Assembly (NCBI RefSeq): GCF_905220415.1
Contig: NC_059552.1
Location: 6,277,001-6,341,000, forward strand
Direction: 5' to 3'
DNA length: 64,000 bases
Source of the DNA: Colias croceus
Lineage: Eukaryota; Arthropoda; Insecta; Lepidoptera; Pieridae
Shown: positions 23,201-36,678 of the stretch, one piece after another
How the letters are laid out: each line of letters opens with the position of its first letter
Numbering within the stretch: position 1 is the first letter of the stretch
Notes under the pieces: model-generated
Told to the model about the DNA's origin: nothing
What the model saw: only the letters and a program-made list of their open reading frames with translations
Databases searched by the model: none
Translations under genes and position numbers: made by a program

Positions 23201-26200
23201 TGTAATGTTTTTATGCACTTACAGCTATATTGCCCGATGTTTTATCTAACGCGGCGGGTCAGAGGGTTGTGACCTCATTTTATTTAACGGTTATATATTT
23301 TTCACATTCAGCGTAATCTTCTGCTTTTCTTTATTTACTGTGTTCGGGCACCACATTTCATTTATAGCACGGTTAAATTGTGAAAGCCTTCTTCAGAATT
23401 GACGTAGGTAAATTTGTCGGATACTTTCCGGAGAAAAATTAACATACATAAAATAAAATATATCTGACCGTGATATTATCAGTTGAGATTGCCCAACCTA
23501 CCACTACTTCTTTATTATATGGCAATTTCCGATCCCAGTGAGGAGGGATTCTGCTAAACTACCACAAAAATATCGATTAGTGACAGCTGTAAAATAAAAA
23601 TGCATCTACTCTGTCACTCTACAAAATTATAGTACATTCGCGATACGGCACTTCCACTGAGAGAGGAGTGTTAATACATTTTGCGAAAGTCCAACCTGAA
23701 TGAGCTTCGGCATTAACATTCAGTGAACATTGTGAATATGTTAGGAATATCAAATGTAAATTTTTATTTTATCCATTAGGTTTTCTTTCTGCCATCAACA
23801 TTTTTCATCAGTTCATCGTCTTGTAATGTCAAATGTCTTGTCTATTTAGATGTAAAATGTATTTATGTGTTGCTAATAATACAAAAAAATTATAACGAAT
23901 ACCTACATAATACATATACGCCATCCAATGACCCGTTTCAACAATAAATTTTTTACGGGGACCAAACTCCTACGAGTTTGGTAACTAGAGCCTAGTTAGT
24001 GCAGAGTGTGGGAGGCATATAACATATTACTCAGAAGAAAAACTGATTATTCATGATGTAATATAACGCAAGATATATCTTGAAAGGTAGTATGTATGTA
24101 AGTCTCCAAGTAGGTATGCTTAAAAATCATATCAATTCGTGATCTTATTATTTAGTAATTGTTTTAAAAGGAAACTTTATTCTTTATTTTTTTTTATTTA
24201 AAGCAAACCACATTTATGGGATATCATCGTTTTGATAATAGCTGGGTCGGGATACTCATTGGCATTCTAAATAAAAAATTAACACATAATTTAAGTGAAA
24301 ATATGATCATTATACCTAGAAAACAATACATGAAATTCGCCACATATTAATTTTTCGGGTTTAGATTATATAGCTGTAAAAATTATTTCCAATTTATACA
24401 TTCGTATGAATCCAATATTTATGCTCATAGTTAAACAGAACTATAAACCTAAATCGACAAAAGTCGCTAGATTATTAAACATTCACCAAATATAGGCGGC
24501 GTTTGAAAAGCTCTTTGTCCCCATTATTCATAAGTTCCACTATTCATGTTCGTTCGTTTGTAATTTGTAGAGTACCGTTTTATTATATACAGGGCCAATA
24601 CTATTAAAACGTCCCTTCATGACGTAATTAATGTTTTACTATTCAGCTAACGAAGTTTTTTGCCAGAATCGTGAATGGGCTTTTTAATTTTTATTTTCTC
24701 AAAGATACATTTAGCTGTAGTGCGGCAGAAAAGCTGTAGTGCGGTAGGTTGGTTCGTTTGATGACTGTCATTAAAAATGCGGTAAACATAAAAGTGATTG
24801 ACCAGTCTCTTAACCTATTTGGCTGGCTGGTTCATGGCTACACGACGTCGACAGACCGGCGGGCGCCACATCTTGGCGTCACGCCTACGCGCTACTGTTT
24901 AACATCTTTGGGAAACACCACACGTCCATAATATCATCTGAAAAAAAGTGCTTTGATATATCGGCGAATAACTATGATCTAAATTTGCTTTTACGATTTC
25001 TATAGTCAATTGATAAGTATTTAAAGTTTTGATGTTATGAACTTATGAATGTGGTAATATAATAATTATAATTTTTGTATTTATAAACACATTAGTTTCC
25101 GTTAATAATTAGTACCATTTCAAATTAAAATGTTTTCTATTTTCTGAATAGGCTATAATAAGATATTTGACGCAATTATAAATTTCACACCTGTTGAAGA
25201 ATGTTATGTATGAAAAAAAATACCATTGAGGAAAATTACACATTTTATTTCTATGTACAAAGCGATTATGTCTGGACAAAATAGGGCGGGTATGTTTTTA
25301 GCTTATTTATACTTCTTTGAAGGTTATATTTGAGCAGACGAAATAATAATATCCATTTGAATTCCTTATTATATATTTATGCCTTTGACTTGGTTAGAGG
25401 TGGGCGATGGCCCGACGGGATGAGGGAGGCAAAACCTTCGTAAATAAGACCAACAGTGACAACGCAATTTCTTATGTGTATAAAGGGACGACATGTAAAA
25501 TTTTGAAGTGCTATATTCTGTGGCTATATTAGCTCGAAATACACTTAATAAATGTAAAAACATGTTTTATTTAAAGAAACCTACCGAGTAGGCTGAATTT
25601 ATATTTAAAGGATTCACAAATAGAGTTCGACATAGCGTAGGTGTCAAAGAGTTTATGTTTATAGAAGTAAAGATAATAGATTCAGGTTTTGTTTAAGTTT
25701 TATGTTTATACAAAATTCTCATTTTGTGTATGTTTATCATTAAAACGAATGTGTAAGGCGATTGAGAACCGAAAATAAAAAAAAGGTTAATTTAACAAAA
25801 TGTGCTCCAAATATAAAGCTTTAAGACTCACGAGGGACATATTTCAGATTTCAGAAGTCGTAGGTACATGCACGGTGCAGATATACAAATGTGAATTTCC
25901 GTTTGCGAGTGATATTCGGGACTCACCGCAACAGACGTTGCGAATTGCGATGCGATACACAACATGTTATATGTAGCGTCATTTCATTTTGCCAGACAAA
26001 ATGTATCGCGTTACAGGCCGTTGAAAGTCCAATAATATTATTCATGTGCGCTTTAAAGTGCAGTCGTTTGTTCATGATCGATTTTGTAAAAAATGCAAAT
26101 TGGGAACAGTACTATCTTATGTAGAGCCTTTTTGATAGATTTTTCTATCATTTTTTGTATTGACTAGTAAATAATCGCTTTTAAAGGTACAAGATAATTA

Positions 26201-29200
26201 ATAGTACTGATAATCAAATCAAATAAATTATACTTAGATAGTTCTCATTGTTAATTTTTCTTGCTGCAATTTTATCATATCTAAATCTAATACATATATG
26301 AATTACCGAGAGAGTGGAGAAAGTAACCTTCATAATAATGCTGTATATAATTGTATCTTTACATTGAGATATAATTTATTTCATGATTTGGTATCATAGA
26401 GAAATAAATGCACCTCGCGTATTATTTAATTTAAAAGATTTGGAAATGTAATATGCGCGCGCACTTACCTACTTCGATCCAAGTGTTCGGGTATTTAAAT
26501 AAACCTTCTCCTCATAAGTCTGTGTGTCTGTTTTTTTAATCAGTTATATATCTATTTTAAAGGACTTTTATAGGACTTAGTTGTTTTTGAGACAGTAATG
26601 AATTTATGTACTTTTACTATTATTAGCTCGACTACAGCATACCCTATGAGCATAGCTCTACCGAGCACTGGGTGATTTGTGACAACTGTTAATTTTGGTT
26701 TTTCTCTTTGATAATAGAAACATAGAGCTTATATTATTATTATTATATACTTCACTTAATATTTATTCTCATGAAAACGTTATTTTTTGAAAAACTTTAA
26801 ATAAAAAAAACTAAGGATTTCCAAATCTTTTTTACGTTGTTGTGAACTACCATCAGTCCAAAACGTTCCTCGGAAAAAGGCAACGCTAAAGTCTGGAATA
26901 TTTGTAGCTTCTCTTGCCGAGCGATCTAATATTGCCGGGAAATATAAGAACTACGTGACCAAACGCGTTCTACTTGCAAGGGTTTTATAATATTGCAATA
27001 TCAGGGACTGGCACTGGAACTGTTTTGCTTAATAGATTCTAAAAATGTTTTATTTCTACTCTTGACACATTCCTAAATAGCTTAAGTAAAGTAGCACCCT
27101 ACTATTCTTATTCTATAGTAGTATAATATAGTATAACTCAAGAAGGCTGAAACCCTGTTGAATATCGTCTGCCCTTTATGTTTAGTTCTTGATTAAGTGT
27201 GATGGATTGCTTTGAATAAACTACGTATAACACATTTTCTTAATTTAAAAAAACTAGTATTATACACACCGTACACGGACGGGATAAAAATTTATTTGTG
27301 TCAAAGGTTATACTTTGCGTTTCATTTAATACTTTGAAAGACCAATATAGATAATATGAGGAAATACACCTTTAACTAGCAAAAAAGTTATCTTTAAATT
27401 ACGTCAAAAACATGTCTCTAGCACGGTAGCAAGCATTTCATAGCGGCTTAAATAAAACCTTGTCACAGATTTGCCCTATCTCGCTATTTGAGCGTCCCTT
27501 TACACTTAGACTGCGGATTTAATAACTGAGGGTTAACATTATAATGATAATATAAATCTTATTTATTTTTTAATATGGCTTAGCCGAAATAATATTAATG
27601 AAACAGAAGATTTTAGAGAAGGGACGATATTTCTTTCAAATTGTTTGTAGGTTTGTGTTGAATAAAAGTTGATTCGATTAAAAGCGTTAAACCTACAATA
27701 TTATGCTGAACACTTTCAAATACATACGAAAACAAAACGGAAACATACAGGGGAATAAGTTACGAATAGTTAAATATTAAGGCAATTTCTATTGCTGAGT
27801 ATATTAATACAAATCTTTTCTATCAATTTCGCGCAGGAGCAATAATGGGAAATGATGTGTCAATGAGACAGAAATAAAACTAAAATACGGTAGACATTCA
27901 TATGAAAAATCTCATAACATATTTTTATCTCATTTAACAAAGGTAGGCGAAATTTCTGTGGGTGTCCTTACCAGAATATCCTTAGATAAAGCACGCCCAC
28001 ATATTCGAAGTGAACGCCCTATCAGACGGCGAAAATTATTATTTGATTTAATTAAATTGTTATCTAATATAGTCAGTGAAGTATTATTTAAACCTTGAGC
28101 ATTATTAATAGATGTTATTTAAATAAATCAAGTAGAAAAGGCTTCAAATCAAATCGTGCATCAAATAAAGAGATCAATCTATTTGAATCTATGTCTAAAA
28201 TCTAGCAATTTAGACATAGATTCAAACCTAAGATATAAGTACCTAAACTATAAGTATGGCAAGTTTATGGATTAGTGTCTCAGTTTTAGACCAATAATTT
28301 TACCAAGGAAAATGAAAATGTTCAATTATAATTCGTAAGTAGGTACCTACTTCGTACTGTTGAAATTGCGGTATGCGACACGCGTTATCTGAAATTATAT
28401 AACGTACCTATCTATAATTTTTATTTATAATAATATGAGAAATAATAAAACATTTTTCAAAACCTTCTTGTTGTAAACCAAAGGTGAGATATGAGGTGAT
28501 GTAACCTGACTTAACTCATATGAAGATCCTCTTCGACCCAACTCCACCAGGGAGAAACGTGGCGATAATGATAAGAAACAAGACGAAACTAATTTCAAAC
28601 TTAAATATTAAATATTACGCAATTATACCTCATTTCTGCAATTTAATTTATATCAAAAGTTTCCAAGACGTGGAACTACTTAGGCTGTAAAAGACAAAGT
28701 TACACGAACGTGGTCCGCGAAGCAAACAAAGTTTTGCGGTAAAATAAAATGTAGCAAAGGATATCAATAGCGAGTAGCGACGTACAGCTGATAGCTATGC
28801 TGAGAATATTACGTGATCAGAAACTTCTTAGATCCTAATAAACATATTTTAACTTCGTAATATTACTTCGACAGTAATATGAATCAGTTCATGACAGGCT
28901 AACATTGTCGGATAAGATTACTATACTTTAATGCGCTGAATGTGGTTATTGGTTATGTTGTACGAATAAGGAATGCTTATAACCACTCAAATTATTCATA
29001 TTTATACACTTAATCCACTTTAATTATTTTTGTATAGTTAAAGAAGATTGCAATGAAAATTTCGTACAAATAAATAAAATTAATAACATTGATTATAATA
29101 TTAGTATTTTTGTTGTATTTGTATTCCAGTATATTCAATTGTGCGGACGATATATTTCTCAAATGTTTGCTACGTTAACCAATCATTTATTTTATAATTT

Positions 29201-31160
29201 AACTTTAATTTATAATTTAATTTTACTTTACATTTTTTTATTACTCGTCTGACATCAAAAGAAAAACATTGAGTTATATCAGGTCACAATGAACTCCATT
29301 ATATCCTGTTTGAGTTACGGCATTGTTATGCGAAGTGACAAAAAGTAAATTTACAATTTTCACGCCACCACATTACAATGGCCACCCTCACACCATACGG
29401 CTTAATGAAAACTAGTTTTCGACAACATTAACGCTATCGGACTCTACTGTTCAAGCTGTATTGTCAATAAAGGTTGTGTTAATGTAGCCGTCCCGTGTAA
29501 TAAACAGCTTATTTTTTAAATAGAACGAGCAAATCGACGAAATAGGAATGAATAGAGTCCAACATTGAAATAGGTTACGAGAATACGTCAATACTTTCAT
29601 TGATATTTCATAGTATTGAGATTTCAGTTAATATCTAATTTTAGAGCTTTATAAGTCCTTGTTTTCTCTTTATATTGTTAATTCTCAGACTAGGTGTTTC
29701 TAGCTTTTTTATATCTTACTGAGAAATATTACAAGGACGATATTAATTATTATTTTCATACTATACAACACAAATGTGATATTTTAAGTTTTCAATAACC
29801 CAAAAATGTCACAATTTGAAATAGAATATACGTATATTGTATATAGGTAAGTAATTTTGAAATAGAATTGTGGATTGATATTGGGTTCACGTAATGTGGG
29901 GGCGAGGCTGCGCGCGCACTTGCATGCCCTACGGGTGCCTTAGTTGCCCCCGAGCTACGAAATACGCGTGACCGCTACGCGTCGTAGACTTGTAGCACCG
30001 TAGCAAATTTAACTCCTACACAGTTTGTGGCATTTATAAGAAAACTAAGGTACGTGATATACTATTTTTTGGTGTGGAATATTTGTTTAATAGGGTCATA
30101 GAAATAATTGTGTCGTGAACATTTTTTCATTTACCTTTCTTTACGCATTAAGGCTATCAAATAATCGCACAATAGGCGTTTATTGATTGACAAAACCAGC
30201 TAGTCGACAAAATGGTTATTCTCATTCATTGCAAATTGTAATTTTGTAATCGTGGCTATTTTTAAGCAGTGCCAAAAATAACGTTCTTAAATCCAATTTG
30301 TATGATTTTGTTAGAAGGTGAGAGGGCGCATCTTTACTGTTACGTGGGTAGTTTAAGTGCATCAAGAGGGCTTAATAAATTCAATGTAGAGTATATTATA
30401 GTAGGAATATAATATGATAATTTTTATAACCACCTACCTATATTCAATTATTAAACCTAATTATATATTATCCCTTTTCTTTTCCATAGATGAGTTAACG
30501 ACGAAGTGTTACACATTACATTGACAATTGTGGTAAAATATTTCAGTTATTGATTTGAGTGGAAATTAAAAGGGTACCTACTAAACATAAAAAAACCGTA
30601 ATGCTTATCCGAATAAAATAAACTATTAATTTTGCTATATATTTAAACCATTTTCGAATTGTAAAGGTTACATTGTCATATTATATCCCTTATCATTAGG
30701 CGTCTATGCGAATTTTACTTGTATGTATAACACAAGAAAGGTTCCTCTTTAAGAAAAGATATGTCCATTCTACATGTCCCTTAAGATGAAATGGAGGTCA
30801 AACGTTGACCTATTTAATTCTAATAATGATAAAGCATTCTTCTTGTTTCAGGAAAACAATGAAGTATTAAGTAATGTTTGTATGTGTGTCAATTACACAA
30901 GTAATAAAAACAATGAGATAATTTTTAGATTAGAATTTTCTACCCATTTTGTCATAGCGCTAGTATATGGTCAAACAAAGGTTTTGTTGCTCGTTAACTT
31001 TGTGTTTATGTTAACGGAAATGTATGTAATCCGTCATTGTATAAAATTCCTAGGAAATGTATGTAATTCCTAAAATCCCACGGAAATGTGTGAAATAAAT
31101 TATTTTATACACATTGCCTAGGAAATCTATACATAGAAGAAAGCATAACGTTCATTTATA
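20202..31160. other. Long non-coding stretch, probably EndoA intron 1
   Basis: No gene is supported here. Open frames are short, lack family resemblance and lie in AT-rich sequence. GC-richer pockets occur at about 21885-22010 and 29890-30005. A perfect hairpin lies at 28182-28226. Confidence 0.5.
28182..28226. repeat. Perfect 18-bp hairpin
   Basis: The arms 28182-28199 and 28209-28226 are exact reverse complements (core GAATCTATGTCTAAA), separated by a 9-base loop ATCTAGCAA. No coding potential. Confidence 0.85.
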
Positions 31161-31420
31161 TACTTAATACTTATTATAAATGCGAAAGTAACTCTGTCTG
31201 TCTGTTACTCAATCACGCCTTAACTACTGAACCGATTTGCATGAAATTTGGTATAGAGATATTTTGATACCCGAGAAAGGACATAGGCTACTTTTTACCC
31301 CGGGAAATAGGATAGGTTTTATCCCGGAAATCCCACGGAAACGGGTTTTTCTTTGACTGCGCGGGCGAAGCTGCGGGTGGAAAGCTAGTTTAAAATAAAA
31401 ATGAACGTTATGCTTTCTTC
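31136..31420. repeat. 22-bp perfect inverted repeat around a Helitron-like insert
   Basis: The arms 31136-31157 and 31399-31420 are exact reverse complements (core AAGCATAACGTTCATTT). Between them lies a family B repeat ending in CTAG at 31388. Without the insert the arms would form a hairpin with a short loop. Confidence 0.8.
31164..31388 (+). mobile_element. Helitron-like non-autonomous repeat, family B, copy 1
   Basis: This copy shares its whole length with 63213-63432: AAATGCGAAAGTAACTCTG near the start, ACTACTGAACCGATTTGCAT in the middle, and a GC-rich GCGGGCGAAGCTGCGGGTGG block then CTAG at the end. Compared with the other copy it carries extra bases around ACATAGGCTACTTTTTACC. No coding frame. 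Confidence 0.7.
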
Positions 31421-31646
31421 CGCCATTTAAAACTCAGCGCTTTTCCTCAGGCTCTGACAATCTTTATATAAGATCTTACCTACCTGCATAAGATTACATT
31501 ATGATGTTATATATAATGTGTGTAAAATATGTACTACAGCTGTGACAATAAGAAATAACTAAGCTGGTAATTTTGCAATGGCGGAATCTTTCCTCCCAAT
31601 CTTTTAATTTTTAAGTCAATTCTAAATTGGATTTCTCAAGTACATA

Positions 31647-34600
31647 CATTACATACATACATACATTACCAGCCTTTGTTCGTCCACTGCTGGACGAAGG
31701 CCTCTTCCAAAGCACGCCACTGAGCCCGGTCGACGGCCCTCTGCCGCCAATTGTTGCCTGCAACCCTGCGGACGTCGTCACTCCACCGTGTAGCAGGGCG
31801 TCCTACGCTACGTTTGCCGAGCCGCGGTCTCCACTCCAAGACATGTGTGCCCCAGCGGTTGTCCGTTCTGCGACACATATGACCGGCCCACTGCCACTTC
31901 AGCTTGCTAATTCGTTGAGCTATGTCGGTGACTTTCGTTCTCTGGCGAATAACTTCGTTCCGGACTTGGTCCCTTAGAGAAATACCGAGCATAGCTCTCT
32001 CCATAGCTCGCTGAGCGACTTTAAGCTGGTGGACCAGTCGTACTGTCAGTGTCCACGTCTCGGCTCCGTAGGTCATAACAGGTAGGACGCACTGATTAAA
32101 TACTTTCGTCTTAAGGCATTGTGGAAGTGACGATGTAAAGACTCGACGAAGTTTCCCAAATGCTGCCCAACCCAGCTGTATCCTCCTCTGGATCTCTCTC
32201 TCGAAATTGTTTTTGCCTAATTGGAGCGTTTGTCCTAGGTAGACATACTCTTGAACTATCTCGAGAGAGATTCCGTTGATGTTAATCGGCTCCGGTAAAA
32301 TATGATGGTTGATCATTATCTTTGTCTTTTCTGCGTTCATGCGGAGTCCGATGCGTGAGGAAGATTCAACTAGGTCGTTCAACATTTGTTTTAGTTCTTG
32401 CAGCGATTTGGCCATAATGACAATGTCATCAGCGAATCTCAAGTGTGAGATATACTTGCCGTTGATGTTGATGCCTCGCCCTCTCCAATCCAGGGTCCGA
32501 AACATATCCTCTAACGCGTTGGTGAACAATTTTGGTGAGATTACGTCACCTTGTCTCACGCCTCGCCGTAGATGGATACGTTTCGTACGCTGGTTCTGGA
32601 TTTGGACGGACATGGTTGCGGCATCATACAATGACCTCAGCACTTCGATATATCGCCAGTCAACCTGGCAACGCTGCAAGGACTCCAGAACAGACCAGGT
32701 CTCGATGCAGTCGAAAGCCTTCTCATAGTCGACAAATGCAATGCACAGGGGCTGATTGTACTCTTCTGTTTTCTGTACAATCTGCCGCACTGTGTGGATG
32801 TGGTCTATGGTGCTGTATCCACTGCGAAACCCGGCCTGTTCAGGGGGTTGAAACTCATCGAGTCTCCGTTGAAGACGGTTCGTAATAACCCTGGAAAACA
32901 ACTTGTAGATATGGCTTAAAAGCGATATGGGCCGGTAATTCTTTAAGAGGGTTTTATCGCCTTTTTTAAAGAAGAGTACTACGTTGCTTTCGCTCCACGC
33001 CTTCGGGGTACTCCCAGTGAAAAGGACAGAGTTAAATATTTCCTTAAGCTCTTTTAGGATAGGGGCTCCACCTGCCTTTAGAAGCTCCGTCGTAATTCCA
33101 TCCTCTCCTGAGGCCTTCCCATTTTTAAGTTACTTTAGGGCCAATTCCATTTCGTCTAGGCTGACTTCTGGCAGCTCGTCTGTATAATGCCGGGTTAAAG
33201 TGGCTCTCGGGTCTTTATTAGTTGGAACATGGTGTGGTGCCTGTGATGTGTACAAGCAGCTGTAGAAGTGCTCAACCTCCGACAGAATCTCCGACTCCGA
33301 CGTTAAGACGCTCCCCGTGGATGATCTCAGCTTTGTCAGATGGGACCTTTCGAGTTTTTGCGCAAACACTTTTGATCCACGATTTTTCTCGATTGCCTTT
33401 TCGATTGCAAGAGCATTATGGGATCTAAGGTCGCGTCGAACCATCCTACTTATCTCCTTGTTCAGTGCCCTTTGTTCTGACAAAGCTGGTGGTGGGTTTT
33501 CACGTCGTTTATTCATCAGGGCCAGAGTCTCCCCCGAAAGCTTACACTTCTTGCCAGTGGGTTTCTTCTTAAAGAGTCTTCTGCCTTCGTCCTTTAAGAT
33601 GTTTACCACTTGGTTAAGTCTCTGATCAATATCATCGGTGGTTTCCAAGGCAGCGAATCGATTGCTCAGTTTTAATTGAAAATTTTCTGGTTCCGCGACA
33701 GTTTCCAGCATACTAGGCCGGAGAGTTGACTTCATCATTCGTTTTCGTTCAAGCTTACAATTGATATTTAGAGTGCCTCTAAGATATCGGTGATCACTAC
33801 CTGTTTTAAATCTTGTAATCACTGAGACATCTCTAAATATACGCTTTTTGTCCGTAATGATGAAATCAATCTCATTTTGCGTCTTACCATCAGGGCTTTG
33901 CCAGGTCCATTTCCTCTGTGAACTTTTCTTGAAGAACGAGTTCATCAAGAAAAGTCTTTCTTTTTCGAGGAAATTAACCAGCATTTGACCCCTCTGGTTT
34001 CTGCTTCCAAAACCGTGCGGTCCTATAGCTGACTCACTACACATTTGTACTCCCACTTTAGCGTTGAAGTCCCCCATCACCACGTTGTAATGTGCCTTTT
34101 TGGTATTGTGTAAGGCTTTGGATATGTCGTCATATAATGTTTCGATTTCTTCGTCAGAATGGGTCGATGTCGGTGCGTAGACCTGTACCACCTTCAGGTT
34201 ATACCTGTTGGTGAGCTTCACTATAAGGTACGCAACTCTAGGGGAAACACTTGAGACTTCAACAACGTTGCGACAGAGGACTTTATTAATCAGGAAACCC
34301 ACACCTCCTTCAGAAAGACGTTCTCCTTCTCTGAAGTACATAACGTGCCCCGATTCAAGGGTTACGGTGTCTTCTCCCTCTCTTCGAACTTCACATAACC
34401 CTAGAATATGCCATTTTATTTTCCCTAGCTCCTCTTCTAGCTGTGTTAGATGTTCGTCGAGCCGTAGCGTGCGTCCGTTGTACGTTGCGAGGGTCAGTTG
34501 GGTTTGGCGGCCTACCGTAACCCGGGGATTCTTCGCACCCCCTGTTCTACCGTAACCACGACCGCCGCCGTAGCCGGGAATAGTAGAACTACCGGGAACT

Positions 34601-34875
34601 GGGGGCCGTGGTTGAATTTGACTTGCCATGAAGGTAAATGCCCATAGTCGCCACGCTGGGCATGCGGGTTGGCGACCGCAGAGCATAGCTTCTTTCCCAC
34701 CAGTGATGCTGCTGCCCATCACCGGTTTATTGCATTTAGCTATGCCGTTTATGGATGGTTATACCGCCATCAATCGGTCGTCAGAGCCTCGTCCGTTGTT
34801 TATCAGGATGTACCACGAGAAGGTGAGGTTGACAATTGGAGCACTAAGATGTTGATGTGCTCCCTTACACCCCAA
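31647..34875 (-). mobile_element. Full-length RTE-clade LINE, with 12-bp target site duplication
   Basis: CTCAAGTACATA is found exactly at 31635-31646 and 34876-34887 and is read as the target site duplication. The element is about 3.23 kb. On the minus strand it has a short 5' region, one long reading frame (34722-31666) and a 3' end in an (ATGT)n-like microsatellite tail (31641-31670). A short single-frame element with an APE-type endonuclease, a reverse transcriptase and a microsatellite tail is the RTE pattern. It is inserted next to a family A repeat. Confidence 0.88.
31666..34722 (-). pseudogene. RTE LINE polyprotein (endonuclease plus reverse transcriptase) with one in-frame stop
   Basis: The frame runs about 1,018 codons with a single TAA at 33130-33132 (codon 531); the frame continues unbroken on both sides. 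The N-terminal APE-type endonuclease shows LATYNGRTLR, LGLCEVRREGED, VMGDFNAKVG and GSDHRYL. The reverse transcriptase shows NYRPISLLSHIYK, AFVDYEKAFDCI, RRGVRQGDVISP and the catalytic LRFADDIVIMA at about residues 761-771. The C-terminus ends in a WAGHMCRRTD-type segment. One nonsense change is the only disabling lesion I can see, so the copy is young. Confidence 0.9.
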
Positions 34876-34906
34876 CTCAAGTACATAATTAAAGTTTATT
34901 CAATAA

Positions 34907-35094
34907 CTAGCTTACCGCCCGCGGCTTCGCCCGCTTTGACTTAAACCTAATAAATTATATACTAAAACCTTCCTCTTAATTCACTCTATCTATTAAAAAA
35001 AACCGCATCAAAATCCGTTGCGTAGTTTGAAAGATTTAAGCATACAAAGGGACATAGGGACAGAAAAAGCGACTTTGTTTTATACGATGTAGTG
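34907..35094 (-). mobile_element. Helitron-like non-autonomous repeat, family A, copy 2
   Basis: This is the reverse-complement counterpart of 4298-4483, starting on the plus strand with CTAGCTTACCGCCCGCGGCTT. It lies 20 bp beyond the right target site duplication of the RTE LINE. Confidence 0.7.
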
Positions 35095-36678
35095 ATTTAT
35101 AGAAAATTAAATGAATTTGATACATATACAGTACATAACGTTTACAAGTATCTAGAGAGTAGTATCTACTTTTATACAAATGCAAATATCATTTGCCGCA
35201 ATATTCAACATATCTAACATACTCAAAAGTCAAATGTATTGGATTTATAAATAGGAATGACTCCGATATTAAAGCTAATGTATCCGATAAGGCTTACTCA
35301 ATAATGTACTCAATGAGCTAAGAAAGAGTTTGAATATTTACCGAAAACGTATAGAGACTTTCGTTAGTATTATATAGTTTCGTAATTACTACATGATATA
35401 GGCAGTATCCTAATATCATGAAGTAATTTCAAAGAAAAGCAACAGAAGTCGATAACTTTGAAATTTTGTAATTTAGCATGTTTGTAGCATGATATAATTC
35501 ATTCTGAATTGCTATAATTTATAATTAAATGGTTTTATCCATGGTTTAACGTGTACTTAACAAGCCATGGTTTGTCATTTTGTTAGTTTGCGGTAGCCGC
35601 TGCTGACTGTACAGTGTACAATGAGGTTAAGTACTGACCGCACGCAATGTTCGAAATGTTGATGCTAAAAATCGCACTGGCAAAGCTTATTTTTTTATAT
35701 ATGGTCGAGCTGTCATGCATTATAAGCTTTGAGCTATATTTCATTGAATATACTTATTTTACATATATTATGTATTTATATTTATTCTTTAGAAACTTCT
35801 GTAGATTTCAAAAGTCGAGATTGTGTGGGAATATTTTTTTATATCACATATATAAAAAAGAGTCCTTCAGCTATTGTCATCAAACCTACGGATTTATGTA
35901 TTTCGTTGTCGTCTGAATCAAGTATAGGTTTTCATTGTGCGGAGTAAATAATATCCACCTACTCGATTGACTCCCTTTGATGAATATCTGTAACGTTATA
36001 CATACAATTAATTTTAGTCGAATTGCCCCAGAGCCACAGCCCACGCGTATGGCACGTGTATCACGAATCATCTCGGAGCTCGAATAGGTCGAAGGTCGCT
36101 GGTTGCCTCAGCAGCTATTACCTAAGCGTCATTAAACCTTAGGATAACACTAACGTTATTGTTAAGGCTCGATTACATAATGTTAGTCACACGTATCGAT
36201 CCGCACTCGTGGCAACTTGCCAGTAACAAACTGATCTGGTCTAGAAGTCAGATGTAGCCAAATAGCTACTACCTATGTGACTACAATAAGATAATACGTA
36301 TCAACGCTTTATACGCCACAGGCCGTAAACTTGTAGGTACTTCTTTCCTCAAGATATCTTCGAAACATATTTAGGAAGAAATTAGCATAATAATAAACAT
36401 TGTTTGTATATTGATAAAATCACGACGTGCGGTTGAATAAGTAGTTACTTATAGGAAGATTTGTGTACGTAAACAATGCTTTGCAAATATTTGTTTTTTC
36501 GATACATAAATGAGTTGTCTTTATACTACAACAATTTTTAATGATTCATTGTAGTGATACGTCGTTTTCTACATTAATTAAGTCAATTTATCAAAGTGTA
36601 CGTTAAAGTCTTTTACAATTTAGTCCTGACAAGAATTTGTTATCAATTTAATATTAATCTTCATATTCTTTGTTCCAG

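Noticed and set aside
25891..26124. Small protein gene of 77 codons
   Set aside because: There is no family resemblance, no splice or promoter context, and many frames of this length occur by chance.
30774..31073. Small protein gene of 99 codons
   Set aside because: The composition is low in complexity and no domain is recognisable; it lies in the gene-poor stretch next to repeats.
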